DNA of 64,000 nucleotides from Pycnopodia helianthoides. Taxonomy: Eukaryota; Echinodermata; Asteroidea; Forcipulatida; Asteriidae. The position numbers and the translations under genes were made by a program. Shown one piece after another: positions 39,431-51,059 of the stretch. Position 1 is the stretch's first letter, and the number at the start of each line of letters is the position of its first letter. The notes beneath the pieces were generated by a model. It made no database searches. It was not told the DNA's origin and saw only the letters and a program-made list of their open reading frames with translations. The stretch lies in contig CM063254.1 of NCBI GenBank assembly GCA_032158295.1, forward strand, positions 744,001-808,000, in the 5' to 3' direction.

Positions 39431-40172
39431 TATCATATGGGGTTCTCATCAATTTAAGCCTGTTCAGCATAGTTGCAAAGCGTAAACAAAACTTTTTAAC
39501 CACCTCAAGTTCACTTCTTTAACCACTTCGGTATTCTGATAATTTTCTTTGCTCACCAGTGGTATTATTTTTCAGACTTTTTTTTAGACTTCTTAAGTAA
39601 TCGTTTCCTTTGAAAATATTGTTGCCATCATGAAATTTTAAAATGACAAAGGAAAAACCCCAAAGGTTCTCCTATTTAGCTCTGGGATTTGATGTTGTTG
39701 TGTGAGAAAATTAAGTAAAAACTCTTTGTGATTCGCAGAACCTTGGTCGTGAGCAATGGCCAAAAATCTGCCATGGTGTGCTGGAATCTTAGAACGCTCA
39801 GACTTACCTCCCATTGAGCCAAATACAATGACAAACAAGGAAGGCAGCCTGTCCATTCTTGTATGCCACATTTGTACGACAACAGGACAAAGGTCTGGAA
39901 TCGGGGGTTGCACAAAAACCCCAGGAAAGGGATTTTACAAGGCATGTTTTCCAGAACCTGTTGGCCCTCTTTGTATGTATGAAACAAAGCGTATCACGTA
40001 TCAAGTAGATTAAATGTCATCCATCCTGCTGTCAGTCAGCAACAACAACAAAATGAGGAAAATCCAAAGTTGTTCTGGGCATTAAAAAGTCTATCCAACA
40101 AAACATTGCGGAAAACATGATATTCGATGACATGAAGTAGTTAAAAAATGATATACATAAACTTTGCAATTT
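39431..40172. other. Intergenic; open frames on both strands without recognisable protein
   Basis: At 39676-40013 several frames on both strands are open for 80-100 codons, but I see no family motif or convincing splice sites. Confidence 0.35.
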
Positions 40173-41427
40173 TAGGGCCAATGATTTTCCGCGATCGCGG
40201 AAAAAGGAAGGAATTCGCGGAATCTGCCCTTTGAAACGGAAAACAGGATTTGAGTTTGAAGTAATTTTTTAGTAAATATAGTGACAAAAAACTTATGTTT
40301 TTTTCATGTTATTAAGGCCAAACCTATTGAAATTGATCAGGCAAGCTAACTTAACACTGCATTCTTTATTAAGCTTCTTTTTTTTTTTAACTAAAAAAGC
40401 ATCAGAAATCAGACCGTAAAAAGTTACGAGATCATACCGTTGACTCGACCAGATGTACATTGCAAATGCATACACGTTAAAGGTATTGTACACTTTTGGT
40501 AACAGCTCAAAATCAGTGTCCACATTTTGTGTGATTAAACATATGCATGAAAAAACAAACCTGTGAAAGTTTGAGCTCAATTGGTCATCGAGGTCACGAG
40601 AAAATAGTGAAAAGAGATCTTATGTGTTTTCTGTTTTTTCAAATTATCGCGCGCGATAATTACTATTGTTTTACTCGTTTCTCAGAAACGATAGCATTTT
40701 AGGCAGAAATGTTTTAAGGAACCCTTTCTACCACTACTTACTTTAAATCATGTAGGTTATGTGTGAATCTGTGAACATTGTGTTTTTCGATCTTACCGAT
40801 AGTGTACAGGGCCTTTAAACGGAGGGCAAAATCATCACATTCACGGCACGATCTTTACATTTTTTTTCACCCAAATTGCATTTTCTCCCTCCCTGTTATC
40901 AACAATTATACTCAAACTAGCTTACCTACGCTCTATATGAACACACACATTGATTTTTCATCTCGGAAAGGTCTAAAATCAACCATAAACTTTCAACATT
41001 TTGTCGCCAAAGCGGAAACAAAATGGCTGACAATTTGTTTCTGTGTGGAGGAGAAGAACACGGTGACGTCATATGCAATGATACTGCAGTGCAACGGCTG
41101 TTACATGTTTCTTTTTTTGTTGCAGCGATCAGTCAGTGAGTCAGTGCATTACGTTTTAGAAATTGCCAACTCCAAAACTGATTCGGCCGTTGATTTAAAA
41201 AAATTATTTACAATCTGCATCTCAATTATTTTCGTTAAAAAGTTTAACGAAAGTTTTACAATCAGGCAAACATTTGAGAAAAGTTATGTTAATAATCGAC
41301 TCCCTGGGCATTAACAACCTTTTATCTATTAAAGAACATGAAACAGAATTTATTTTGTCTGAAACGGAATTCATGTTTTTCAAAAACGGAATTTGCACTT
41401 TTCTGAAACGGAAAATCATTGGCCCTA
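40173..41427. mobile_element. 1.25-kb inverted-repeat transposon with nested MITE
   Basis: Termini TAGGGCCAATGATTTTCCG (40173) and the exact complement ending 41427. CAATTT lies directly outside both ends, a probable 6-bp target duplication. Subterminal blocks rich in CGGAA occur near both ends. A TTAA-flanked MITE (40477-40818) has inserted inside. The interior has a 178-codon open frame at 40778-41314 that shows no transposase features, so the element looks non-autonomous. Confidence 0.8.
40477..40818 (+). mobile_element. TTAA MITE, nested copy
   Basis: TTAAAGGTATTGTACACTTT at the left and AGTGTACAGGGCCTTTAA at the right, with TTAA at both ends. Nested inside the 40173-41427 element. It has a homologous copy in opposite orientation at 42020-42361. 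Confidence 0.85.
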
Positions 41428-41564
41428 CAATTTATACAGTGCCTGCTTTATTCAAGAATGCAAATTGCAAAATTTGATGAGTACAGTTCAATCATGAGAG
41501 ATTTGAGGCTTTGCATTATGGACTATTAGTTACTGGACTTGGTATTAGCTGTTCTAATTATCGA

Positions 41565-41935
41565 GTAATAAACCACAAGGGAAACTGACTTGATAAATTT
41601 TAATTAATTTTTGGTCTAATAAAGACAAATAGGCTAGAGTGGGATTTGAACCTACATGTACATATGTTCAACATCTGGATCAACGCGCCGGCGCTGTACC
41701 AACTGAGCCATCTACATGTAGCCCTAATATTGGTGGTCTCCCTATTTTGTCAATAGACCCCTTGCATGTGACGGCACAACTCACAAGACCCAAACAGCGC
41801 CCTCAGTGAGATCATAGAAGACCTATCATTGGCTGAGAGTTGTGCGTGGCGCGAACACACGTGCATGTTTCCATTGTTATACCCCCAATGCAAGGGGTCT
41901 TGTTAGGGGTTGCCAGTCAGAACCCATCCATCTTG
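41565..41935 (-). mobile_element. tRNA-derived SINE split by a MITE
   Basis: Tail-type AGTAATAAACCACAAGGGAA at the left, then GCGCTGTACCAACTGAGCCA, then a break at TTTTGTCAAT where a 146-bp MITE is inserted, then GGTTGCCAGTCAGAACCC. Confidence 0.75.
41755..41900. mobile_element. AGACCCCTTGCA MITE inserted in a SINE
   Basis: AGACCCCTTGCATGTGACG to TGCAAGGGGTCT. It splits a SINE between the TTTTGTCAAT and GGTTGCCAGTCAGAA blocks, which are contiguous in copies at 20.1 and 62.0 kb. Confidence 0.8.
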
Positions 41936-42019
41936 TTTACAACTGTTCAGACAAACTGTACAGTTTGAGAGAGTGCACTGAGATGAAAGAGGGAACAATT
42001 TCGTCCAATAGTTTTGCAT

Positions 42020-42361
42020 TTAAAGGCCCTGTACACTATCGGTAAGATCGAAAAACACAATGTTCACAGATTCACACATAACTTACATGATTTAAAGTAA
42101 GTAATGTTAGAAAGGGTTCCTTAAAATATTTCTGCCTAAAATGCTATCGTTTCTGAGAAACGAGTAAAACACTAGTAATTATCGCCCCCGATAATTTGAA
42201 AAAACAGAAAACACATAAGATCTCTTTTCACTATTTTCTCGTGACCTCGATGACCAATTGAGCTCAAACTTTCACAGGTTTGTTTGTTCATGCATATGTT
42301 TAATCACACAAAATGTGGACACTGATTTTGAGCTGTTACCAAAAGTGTACAATACCTTTAA
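42020..42361 (-). mobile_element. TTAA MITE, inverted sister copy
   Basis: Reverse-complement homolog of 40477-40818 over its whole length, ending GTGTACAATACCTTTAA, with TTAA at both ends. Confidence 0.85.
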
Positions 42362-42724
42362 AGCAAACTATTTTGACTGAACATCACACCAAATGCTAAT
42401 ATTGAGTAGCAAATGGTAATTTTTGAGCAGTAACTGATACATTTTGTGTAGCATTTCATCATTGAGAGCGCAAGGCCATTTTGATTTTGGAAAGGGCACT
42501 TCCATTTGGAAATCTTAAAAGTCTTTGTGAAAACATAGGGGCACCAAGGGGCACCAAGGCCATGCCCAGGCCAACAGGGGCCATGGCCTATGTGGCCTCC
42601 ATGTAATTCCAGGCCTTATTTCGCTGTGCTATACCAGGGAAATTGTTCACTGTCAAAGTAAACTTTCCTGTTCAAATTCCCTTGGCTGGATGAACCAGTC
42701 ATGTCAGGATTCAACTTTGCACTG

Positions 42725-42905
42725 TGATATGCGTGATACTTGTACTCCATGGAGGCAACTGAGACAATTGCCTACATGCCCGTGGTCATTGCCTTTGGTG
42801 CCCTTCCAGTACAAATATGTTTTCCTCATAAAGGTGTACACTTCACTGAGGAAACACAAACTTGCCCTCAGCAATAACAAAGTATTGAGCCTGAGGGAGT
42901 TAACA
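42725..42905. repeat. Interspersed repeat, second copy
   Basis: GCGTGATACTTGTACTCCAT, GGCAACTGAGACAATTGCC, GTGGTCATTGCCTTTGGTG and GTATTGAGCCTGAG in the same order as 52903-53075. Confidence 0.55.
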
Positions 42906-43535
42906 AGATAAGTTGTGTTACTTTGTCAACATTGTCAGTTGTGCCAGGCCTTTGAAGCTTTAAAACTGCCAAGACCATTGACCAGAATGTGAGTGTGTTT
43001 TAGATGTATGTCCTTGGTTGACACATCTATATTCCTTTAAAGCTCCTCCCAAACAAGAGAGATCTTTCATAGTCTCGTGTCAAGCTGAAACATCACTAGT
43101 GGAGCACAAAATGTGTACATTATTCAGAATGAATAGTTTTTATGAGCAGATTGTGCAAGGATAAGATCAGTATCCAAAAGTCTCAGTAGGTTTTTGAAAT
43201 ATTTATTCATTCAGAGCTGGACTGAAAGGCCCTAAAGCAGATGTTGAAACCGCCACAACTTCCTTCCCTGTAGAGGAGATTAACACAAGCAGAGAGAGAG
43301 AGAGGTAATGTATTACTCTTTTGACCTATATATTCAAGATTAATTTTCTTTCCAGGTGAAAATGTTACCTTGGTTAGAACTCCCCTGCCCCCATGGAGTG
43401 AGTTGGGAAGTTTCAGAAAAAGTGTAATCTCTAGAAATAGAAAAGGTGAAGTCAAGTCATTTTCAAGTCAAGAAAACATAGAATAATTGATGAAAACAAA
43501 GAAATTTGTAATGATAATAGTTTGCACTTATAATA

Positions 43536-43735
43536 GCGGTGATCGAGCGGTCCAGTTCACCGGACCAAAGCTCTGGTGTTGTCAGCAGGTGGGTTCAAAT
43601 CCTGGTCATGACACTTGTGTGCCCTGGTGACAGTTGATTTGGGTCGACAGCCAAAGACAGTTGAGTGTAGCCTTCCCCTTGAAGTGGCCCGTCCGGCCTT
43701 GTGATGTTAGGCAATATCTCCTAGTTTTTATTATT
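43536..43735 (+). mobile_element. tRNA-derived SINE, second family
   Basis: GCGGTGATCGAGCGGTCCAG head, GGGTTCAAATCCTGGTC B box, then GACAGTTGATTTGGGTCGAC as at 2.4 kb. Confidence 0.65.
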
Positions 43736-43831
43736 TTAAAAATCACAACAGACGGTTGTGTCAAACTCCTTATTATTTTTACAAGAGGTATGCAGAGCTA
43801 CGTAGGGGTCTTATAATTCCTTCTCTTTACT

Positions 43832-44030
43832 ACAGAGCTGCCAATTCTTCCTGATTCTGCAGAAAGTTCCCTGAAAATAAACAATTTTGTCCACGTTTTG
43901 AGGAACAAATTTGAAAATCTCCCTGATTATGGAATCATTTTCCCTATTCTGTTGAATGTAATTCTAAATATCTCCCTGATTGCTGTCTAAAATCTCCATG
44001 ATTGCAAGATGCAAATGTTGGCAGCTCTGT
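43832..44030. mobile_element. MITE with ACAGAGCTGCCAA termini
   Basis: ACAGAGCTGCCAA at 43832 and TTGGCAGCTCTGT ending 44030, a perfect 13-bp inverted repeat around a 170-bp interior of CTCCCTGAT-type repeats. Confidence 0.8.
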
Positions 44031-44334
44031 TCAAGTGTTACTATGTTAAGTGCACTGGGTTCTTTTAAATGTGCATTCCACAAATATTATGCAACCCATG
44101 ATACCAGCTTCAAGGATCTCAGCCTCATTTTTATTGCATTTGTTTTGAATGGGAAAAAAGAAAGATGGTAGCTTTTGGTCATGTTATGTGCTTTTTGATA
44201 AAAGAGTCTTTCTTGAGTGTGTAAACACTGAACAAAAATGGTCATTAGTTTTAACGCATTTCATCGGCTTAGTATCACCAAAGGTTGCAATGTTTGAAGG
44301 GTGTTTGAGCGTGAAACCAGGCTTTCTGCTTCTT

Positions 44335-44470
44335 CTCACCCATACACTCTTGCTTTGCTGCATCTCTTTGGAACTCCTTGCCTAATGCATGTTTTCCCCC
44401 ATCCTACAAGACTACTAGACTGTTTTAAGAGGATTATCAATTCCTACCTTCAGCTCCCCTGAGTTACTTT
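44335..44470 (+). pseudogene. Decayed LINE reverse-transcriptase C-terminus
   Basis: ASLWNSLPNACFPPSYKTTR in one frame and CFKRIINSYLQLP before a TGA in the next frame. This is the usual end of a non-LTR polyprotein broken by a frameshift. It is followed by an A-rich AATAATAAAAATG tail near 44555. Confidence 0.6.
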
Positions 44471-44559
44471 CATCTGTAATATTTTTCTTCTCGTAGCCCC
44501 TTACCAAGAGTGGCTTTTAGCCTTGTTTGGTGCCAGCTAGCATTTGAAAAAAAAAATAA

Positions 44560-45705
44560 TAAAAATGTTGTATCATAACCAAAAAGTAAAATCTAGAATA
44601 GCTATAAATCGGCAACAGCAGAAAAATACAAGATGCAACAGATAAATGTTGAAAAAGTCAATCTCATGCTTACCTTTGCCAAACAAATACTTTTAGAAAG
44701 ATTCATCACCAGTAAGCTCAATTTATCAAGCTCTTGAAATGATATGAAACCAATTTATTTGGGCAAATTATGCGAAGTACCCTCAATTGTGACTTTAATG
44801 CTTGTGTTACACAAGTATTTGTTTGTGTGTGTTGTGTAAATGTGTTGTCGTTAAGCCTTTCCGAAAGACTCTGCGAAGGTTAAAACGTAAAGCCATTAAC
44901 TTTTTGTTGTTGCTTTTGGACTGTAAAGTGCTGAACCAACAATTTTGTTAGAAATGGTTTCTGGAAAATGTGTTCTCTTGGGGACATGGATGGTTTTCTA
45001 ATTATATCGCTCTGCATAATGAATCATTAATACTGTCCTTGGGTTTTATACTGTTTCTGTGTCTGTTCCCATTCAGTACGACCCCCCAAAACATACTTAT
45101 TTTTATAGAAACATGTGTGTTATTGGAATGCTAATGTATTTTTTTAGATCGAGTGATTTTAACAGCTGTTGAAATTGTTTTGTTGTCAGAGCATTCTGAC
45201 AAAGTGGTATTGTACACTAATACCCTATTGTGTATTAAATGTCAGTATGCATTTCTAAATGTTCAACATTGTTAGGGGCCAAGAATAGGCATTATTATTT
45301 TTTTTTAATGGGTCGGTCACTAAAATCGTAAAATAAAAATAATAAAAAAACCAGCTGGCCCAGATCGTTATTTTTTAAAGCCAGGAAAAGCCATTGAAAA
45401 CTACTGATATTGGAGACCTTTGATCTAAAATGTTTGCATCATTGGAGGTATTACTTTGTTCTTTAGTGAATAGGATATATTATTCAATATTCAAAAATCG
45501 AAATGGGGGATGGGTAAAAAAAATGTCATGAACATTTGAAAGTGGAGGGTATAAAATTAAAATAAATCTGTAATATGCAATTTTTGAAATTATGCTAAGA
45601 GAACTCTTACACACATTCAGAAGATTAAGAACTTAAATTGAAGATTGTTTGATCATTGACTGTGAGATTAAAGATATTAAAGCAAGTAGATAACCCTAAT
45701 TTAAA
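44560..45705. other. Intergenic, no gene recognised
   Basis: AT-rich. Only the direct-repeat block at 45378 stands out. Confidence 0.45.
45378..45475 (+). repeat. Direct-repeat block, partner at 36020
   Basis: GCCAGGAAAAGCCATTGAAA, then TTGATCTAAAATGTTTGCAT and TTTGTTCTTTAGTGAAT, in the order of the 36.0-kb block. Confidence 0.55.
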
Positions 45706-45895
45706 TACATTATTTGGTTTTACCGATGTGTGTAAAGCACTGTTTACTCTGTACTCTCCCAAGTCCTGTTTAAAAAAATCCACAAGCTATATGTATGTAA
45801 TTCCTCGGTGGGATTTGAAACCAGATTCTGTGCCATTCTAGAGCAGATATGTCTTACCACTGGACTACTGAGATTGCCTGGTAGCTGGAGGCAGT
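45706..45895 (-). mobile_element. tRNA-derived SINE, third family
   Basis: TTATTTGGTTTTACCGATG, GTGTGTAAAGCACTG, CGGTGGGATTTGAAACC and GTCTTACCACTGGACTACTG in the same order as at 19.6 kb. Confidence 0.72.
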
Positions 45896-48800
45896 TAGAA
45901 ATGTTTTAGCAACAATTTGATAGATATTAAATACAAAATTATATCGTACAGATTTATTTTAATATTTATAACATCTTTTAACATCAATTAAATTAAATTA
46001 AAAACATAACTCAACAGAACTTCACCTGTCACAACTCAGTAAGTTTGTGACAGCCATTATCACTTTCTCTTCAGTGCTTTCAAAAATACATGAACCTGTG
46101 TGCATCAAGGCAATTTTCAAAAGCATTCTTTTTGCTTCTAGCAGTGTCAACTTGACCGTTACGGAAAGCTGCTCTTGTCACCACTTATTGCCTAATATCT
46201 GAAAAACCAATTAAACCTCAAGGCAGTATTTTACCCCCCCCCTCACCTTCATGTAGTCTTACTTACTATGATTCTGATGGATTTCTGTGTCAAAGAAAAA
46301 GACATGAAGCATAAAGTTCACACACTAGCAAACTCTCGATACAGTAAGCAAAATGAATGCTGCTAGAGAAATGCATTGACCATGTTGGTGAAATTTGTCC
46401 TAAGATGGTCCCTTTGTCTTCATTAACCAACCAATCACTCAACCAACCTGGGAATCTTTCACCCAAGCGCAAAGTTTGTAATTTATTCATATTTGTTGTC
46501 GCTGAATTTGGTACTCAAGACACTCCATCATTCTCTCGAGGTAAAAACTGTTGAGGACCCTGGACAAACTGTCATCTTAAGAGTCAGCCCTCAAAATAGT
46601 TGAAACCTCTATGTTGGAAATAAAAATGTGCACTGGAACATTTCAAAGGTCACCCAGCCAATGACCAGGGGCATTTGAGGCAATGTAGGCCTGTGTAGTA
46701 TTAAAAAAAATAATTTAATCAATATTCACCTAGCTGTTCCTTTACATTGATGTGGTCAATGCATGGTCAATGCAAGATAGTACAAGTTAGTGAAAAGCAA
46801 ACTTCATGATGTTTAGATTTTGTGTAACTATTTCTTAAAACCCTCAAATGAGGCACCTCTTTGGGACAAACAACTGTGCTACGCTGTCGGCACATGCGGC
46901 ATGGTCCAAGCTTACGATCTAATGGCATATGAGCTGACCAGTGTGTACGATGTGATTAGGACAATGGAAATATTAAAATATGTCGGCATGTGCTGACAAC
47001 GTGCCTTGTTTGAGGGTTTTACAGGGAGACATTCAGGAGACTTCATCTTTAAGACAATCCTTAACAGCCTTTTCCCTTCCAGAAAGGAAGTGTGAACAAA
47101 TTTTGATAGAACATTAGGTACACAAATGTGTCGTTATTAAGTACCTATTTACTCAATGTGTTTAGCATTAGGGGCTGTCCAATGTCGCCAACAATTTCTT
47201 TGTCATATACATAAGATAAATTACAACAGGAGAGGGGGTGGGGAGAAGGGGTGAGGGAGAAGAGGTGCGGGAGAGGTGGGTGGGGAGGGGAGAGGGGGTG
47301 GGGGAGAGGTGTTTGGAGAGGTGGGTCAGAGGCTGCGTTTAACTTAAACAAAAATTAATGTTGACATTTCTAGAGAAAAGATTAAATTTTTAAAATATTT
47401 CTATTGCAAAACATTCCAGCAAATATGAGAATACAAGAAATTAACAAATAGTAACTGAAAAAAATGTAGATTCAAGGTGAAAAGGAAGGAAAGATGAGGC
47501 CTCTAAAAGGGAAACGGACGGGGAATTTATAAAACTAAAATTGATTGGCCTTTTATCACAACTCAACCGTCCTTGTCTAGTCTCTGCATGTACCAAAAGA
47601 CTTTAATTTACATTCAATTATTTGTATAAAAACCCTGGAAAGCAAATGTATTCTATTTGAAAGTTCTATTGTAAAAAAAAAAGGTATTGTTATATTGTTT
47701 TCAAAAGTACTACTATCGTGAGGTTTTTGCTGACAACAGGCCTACCAGCTATTTAGACTAGCTTTAGACTAACCACATACTCGTCATAGCTGCATGGTTT
47801 TTAAATTTGTTTGTGTAACATTAATGTATTGACGATGACATCAAAATAAATGTGAGTAAACTTTACTCTTACACAAAATGTTTGATCAGAACGATCCAAG
47901 ACTTTTATTTGAAATGGACAAAGGCAGAAAAACTGAAACAGAGTGTGACGTTGGAATCGTTCCTATGCATACTGTAGTGTAGTCTGATCTTGATTTATCA
48001 TCAAGGTAAAATTTGACCTCTCCTTCAGCTGTCCATTTTTCAAATGATAAATAATACAGTGATCAGCACACTACAGATCCAGTGACCTAGATTTGTACAT
48101 GAATCAGGCATCATCAGTTATGTATGTAGTTCAAACTACATGTAGTTCAAACCACAAGTTTGGATTAGTAAGTGGAACACTGAATTAATGAAACCACCCA
48201 GCTCGCCTCCTCCCACCCCCGCCCCCATTGATTCTCTGTATCCACCCCTGGTTACATCGAGTGGTCGCCCAGGTTACACTCATCGGAACATCCAATTTGC
48301 TTTTTGTGATAAATAACAAAACAGCTCCCTCGTTTTTCCAGCAAGCGCCCCCTTAGTTGTCATCTTCTTCCACACTGACCAATCACCAAATGCCACAAAC
48401 AGCTTTTATCTTTTGATTATCTGTCCGAATGCAAGCCTGCAGAAAATATAATTTCATCTATCGTTAAACATTGGAGTGTGATGGATGACCACGTTACCTT
48501 AATGGTAGTTTAAAGGTTTACCAGGGCTTCTAGAGTTGTCTGTTGAGCATCAAGTTATAAACACATGCACACACGCAAAGCAATAATAACAACTTGGCTG
48601 TTATCCTCAGCAGACTTAGAATTCATTAGTTCCTTTGCATTAAGAAGTCAATTTGCAAACTACATCTACAACAGTGTACTATTTAAGCTGACATGTTTTT
48701 AGAAATTCAGCTGACAGTGTTTGTCGATGTTCGTGTTAGAGTATGAAAACCCAAATTGTTAGTCTACAGAGGGATTTAGTGTATGTCAAGTGATAGATTG

Positions 48801-49601
48801 ACTTCATACGATTCCCTTGATGTTTGTTGCAGCCTTAGGTAAGGACAATTTTTTTATTCTCCTGTGGTAACTGTTTCCCAGGCTCAGAATTGACACTTTG
48901 ACTTTCAAAGAATTGTTGTCAGGTTGATGGCTTGATTCTGTCGCGGATCTGTGAGGTGCTGTGAAGTACAACAGCACGCACATAATTCATACTAACGACG
49001 CTTTTAATGTGTGCAATGTAGACAATCTTAAGTGGGATTTGAAGAACTTTGAAGAGTTTACGACAAAATCGAAATAAGTGGGACACGTGTTATTGGGTCA
49101 TTGGTTTCCTAGCATCAATATCACATAACAGGATATGATGTTAATGTGACTCATACATTAAGTGATCATGTACAATACATTCAATCTGCAAAAAACAACT
49201 TCAAGCATGAGTTCTTGGCTCAAGGATACGATCTAAGCAGAACATACTTTATTCACATGTCACGACTCATGAAAAGGGGAAATGTGTTTTTGTGGTTTCA
49301 ATGTTTCAGAAGGGTTTTTAAAAAATAATACGGGCAGATTCATAAAGCAGGCACCCTGGACAGTTTACCTCTGCGAGGCCTTGGATTGTGTAGGTGTTAG
49401 ATTCATGCAATCTATATGAAATGATGAGCTACACCTCTTATTTGGATTTATGCATTCATGTTAACAAAAAGTTATACATAGAGATGCATCTATATAGGGT
49501 GTGGCTTCAGTCCATTTATAGGTACATGGTGAATGTACCACTTTTTCTAACAACTACTTGTATGTAATGTTATTACATAATGTTATCTCTGTAAATACAT
49601 C
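45896..49601. other. Intergenic, no gene recognised
   Basis: Low-complexity purine tract at 47.2 kb and scattered repeat blocks (46650-46700). No exon that I can support. Confidence 0.45.
47221..47335. repeat. G-rich purine tract
   Basis: About 115 bases almost wholly of G and A on the plus strand (runs such as GAGAGGGGGTGGGGAG), low complexity, capable in principle of G-quadruplex or triplex structure. Confidence 0.85.
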
Positions 49602-49802
49602 CCTGTTCGTCCTCTTCGTTCTGCTGGCCAATCCCTACTGACGCAAACTACTTTATCCACTAAATTTGATGGTCAAAGAGCCTTCAAATTCATTGCACCT
49701 TCGTTATGGAATGACTTGCCACTTCATACTCGCCAAGCTGGCTCTCTTCAGATTTTCAAGGGACTTTTAAAAACTCATTTGTTTGAATCTTTAGTTGTGT
49801 AA
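49602..49802 (+). pseudogene. C-terminal end of a non-LTR (CR1/L2-like) reverse transcriptase
   Basis: Open for 66 codons to a TAA: ...FKFIAPSLWNDLPLHTRQAG, then SLQIFKGLLKTHLFESLVV. The APSLWNDLP...LK.F...LKTHLF pattern is the conserved C-terminal tail of LINE polyproteins of the CR1/L2/Rex type. Everything upstream is absent, as expected for a 5'-truncated insertion. The 3' UTR runs to the (ATT)n tract near 49902. Confidence 0.8.
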
Positions 49803-49902
49803 CTTGCTTTTATATTTATGTCATTGTTTTTATTTTTTGTGTTGCGCATAGAGGCTTCTGTATTATGCGCTATATAAATATCTCGTATTATTATTATTAT
49901 TA
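49803..49902 (+). mobile_element. LINE 3' UTR and (ATT)n tail
   Basis: GCGCATAGAGGCTTCTGTAT, TATGCGCTATATAAATATC and (ATT)n close the LINE copy. GCGCTATATAA is also the tail motif of SINE copies in this window. Confidence 0.75.
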
Positions 49903-50944
49903 GACATGAATAGTATGAGTCAAAAGAGTTGCGTCTGCTTCCCTCATTACGCCCCTGTCATGTTGAGTTCAAAAAAACAAATACTTGTTTTGATTCTACT
50001 CTGCAGAGGAAACAATATGAACAATTCACAGTAGAGTGCGCCTTTTACAATGTAGCCTGGAGAGGACACTTTTCCCAGAAAGGGTCAGCTAGAATAATCA
50101 CATTCACAACTCGGCGAAGCACGGGCAGTTAGGGACCTTGTTGTGGTTAATGTAGATAGGGAAAACGTTTGTCCGCCTCACAAAAAAATTCAATAATTAT
50201 TCTGTAAACACTGAAAAATAAGACCTTGCTGCTTTCCTAACCAGTCCCATGAAGTTTAACAATAGGAGAATGTGTGGCAGGCGCTGTGTGAGGGCCAATA
50301 TTTTATCAACCTTGTCCCCAAAATACACTGCGAAAATGGCGACTCCTGGGGAAAATGTTGTGGGTGCTGTGTAATGCCAATCACCAATGCAATATTGCTC
50401 AGCTTTTTAGGTTTAGTTTACAGAGAAGGTAATAACAATTTTGTTTCTGACAAACACAAGTAAGCATCCCCCTCCCCCCCCCCAAAAAAAATAAATAAAT
50501 AAAGAAATAAATAAAGAAATAAACAAATAAAATAAAAAAAGAAAACAAAAAACCTGTAATTAATGCACATCACATTGATTTTTTGCAGACTTTTTTTGCT
50601 GGCAATGGTTCATTGGTGTTTTTAAATGGCACTTACCGGTAATTAAAATTCCCAATGGCTTTAAAAACATTCAAAATGGCGGAGTAATGAGACTAGAATC
50701 ATATCTTTAGACTATTTACTACAAGTCGGACTTTCAAATGTAGAACATCTACATCTGAAGTATTTCTTTCAGTATTCTGCGCTGTTATTGCTTCCTATTG
50801 CTGACGACAAGCCAGTCACTTATCTTGCCAACACGCAACAAAAGGAAATATAATTCTTCACTGATACACTGTTAAGTGCAGTACTGTATCCTGTGTTTCT
50901 GATTAGCAGAGTGTAGGTTCGAGTCCCGGTCTTGACACTTGTGT

Positions 50945-51055
50945 CCTCTGCTTATTGCAAAATTCTGCGCTTACAGCACCCCTGTAAAGCATACATTTCT
51001 ATAAGCGTAAGCCCAGAATTCCGCGGTAAGCAGAGCCGTGAAATTTGACCCTGCA
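50945..51055. mobile_element. MITE related to the 27626 element, interrupting a SINE fragment
   Basis: CTCTGCTTATTGCAAAATTC to CCGCGGTAAGCAGAG and GTGAAATTTGACCCTG. It directly follows a SINE head ending GACACTTGTGTCC. Confidence 0.65.
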
Positions 51056-51059
51056 GTGT

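Noticed and set aside
39638..40013. Overlapping open frames of 85-103 codons on both strands
   Set aside because: Overlap on both strands, no motifs, and flanking repeat fragments suggest decayed mobile DNA or chance.
40778..41314. 178-codon open frame
   Set aside because: It spans a MITE end and AT-rich transposon DNA, has no recognisable domain, and reads like a chance frame.
43223..43304. Exon-like segment with acceptor TTCATTCAG and donor AGAGAG|GTAATG
   Set aside because: Its only open frame does not match the phase of the exon candidate at 38908-39008, it has no recognisable protein, and the donor lies in a GA repeat.
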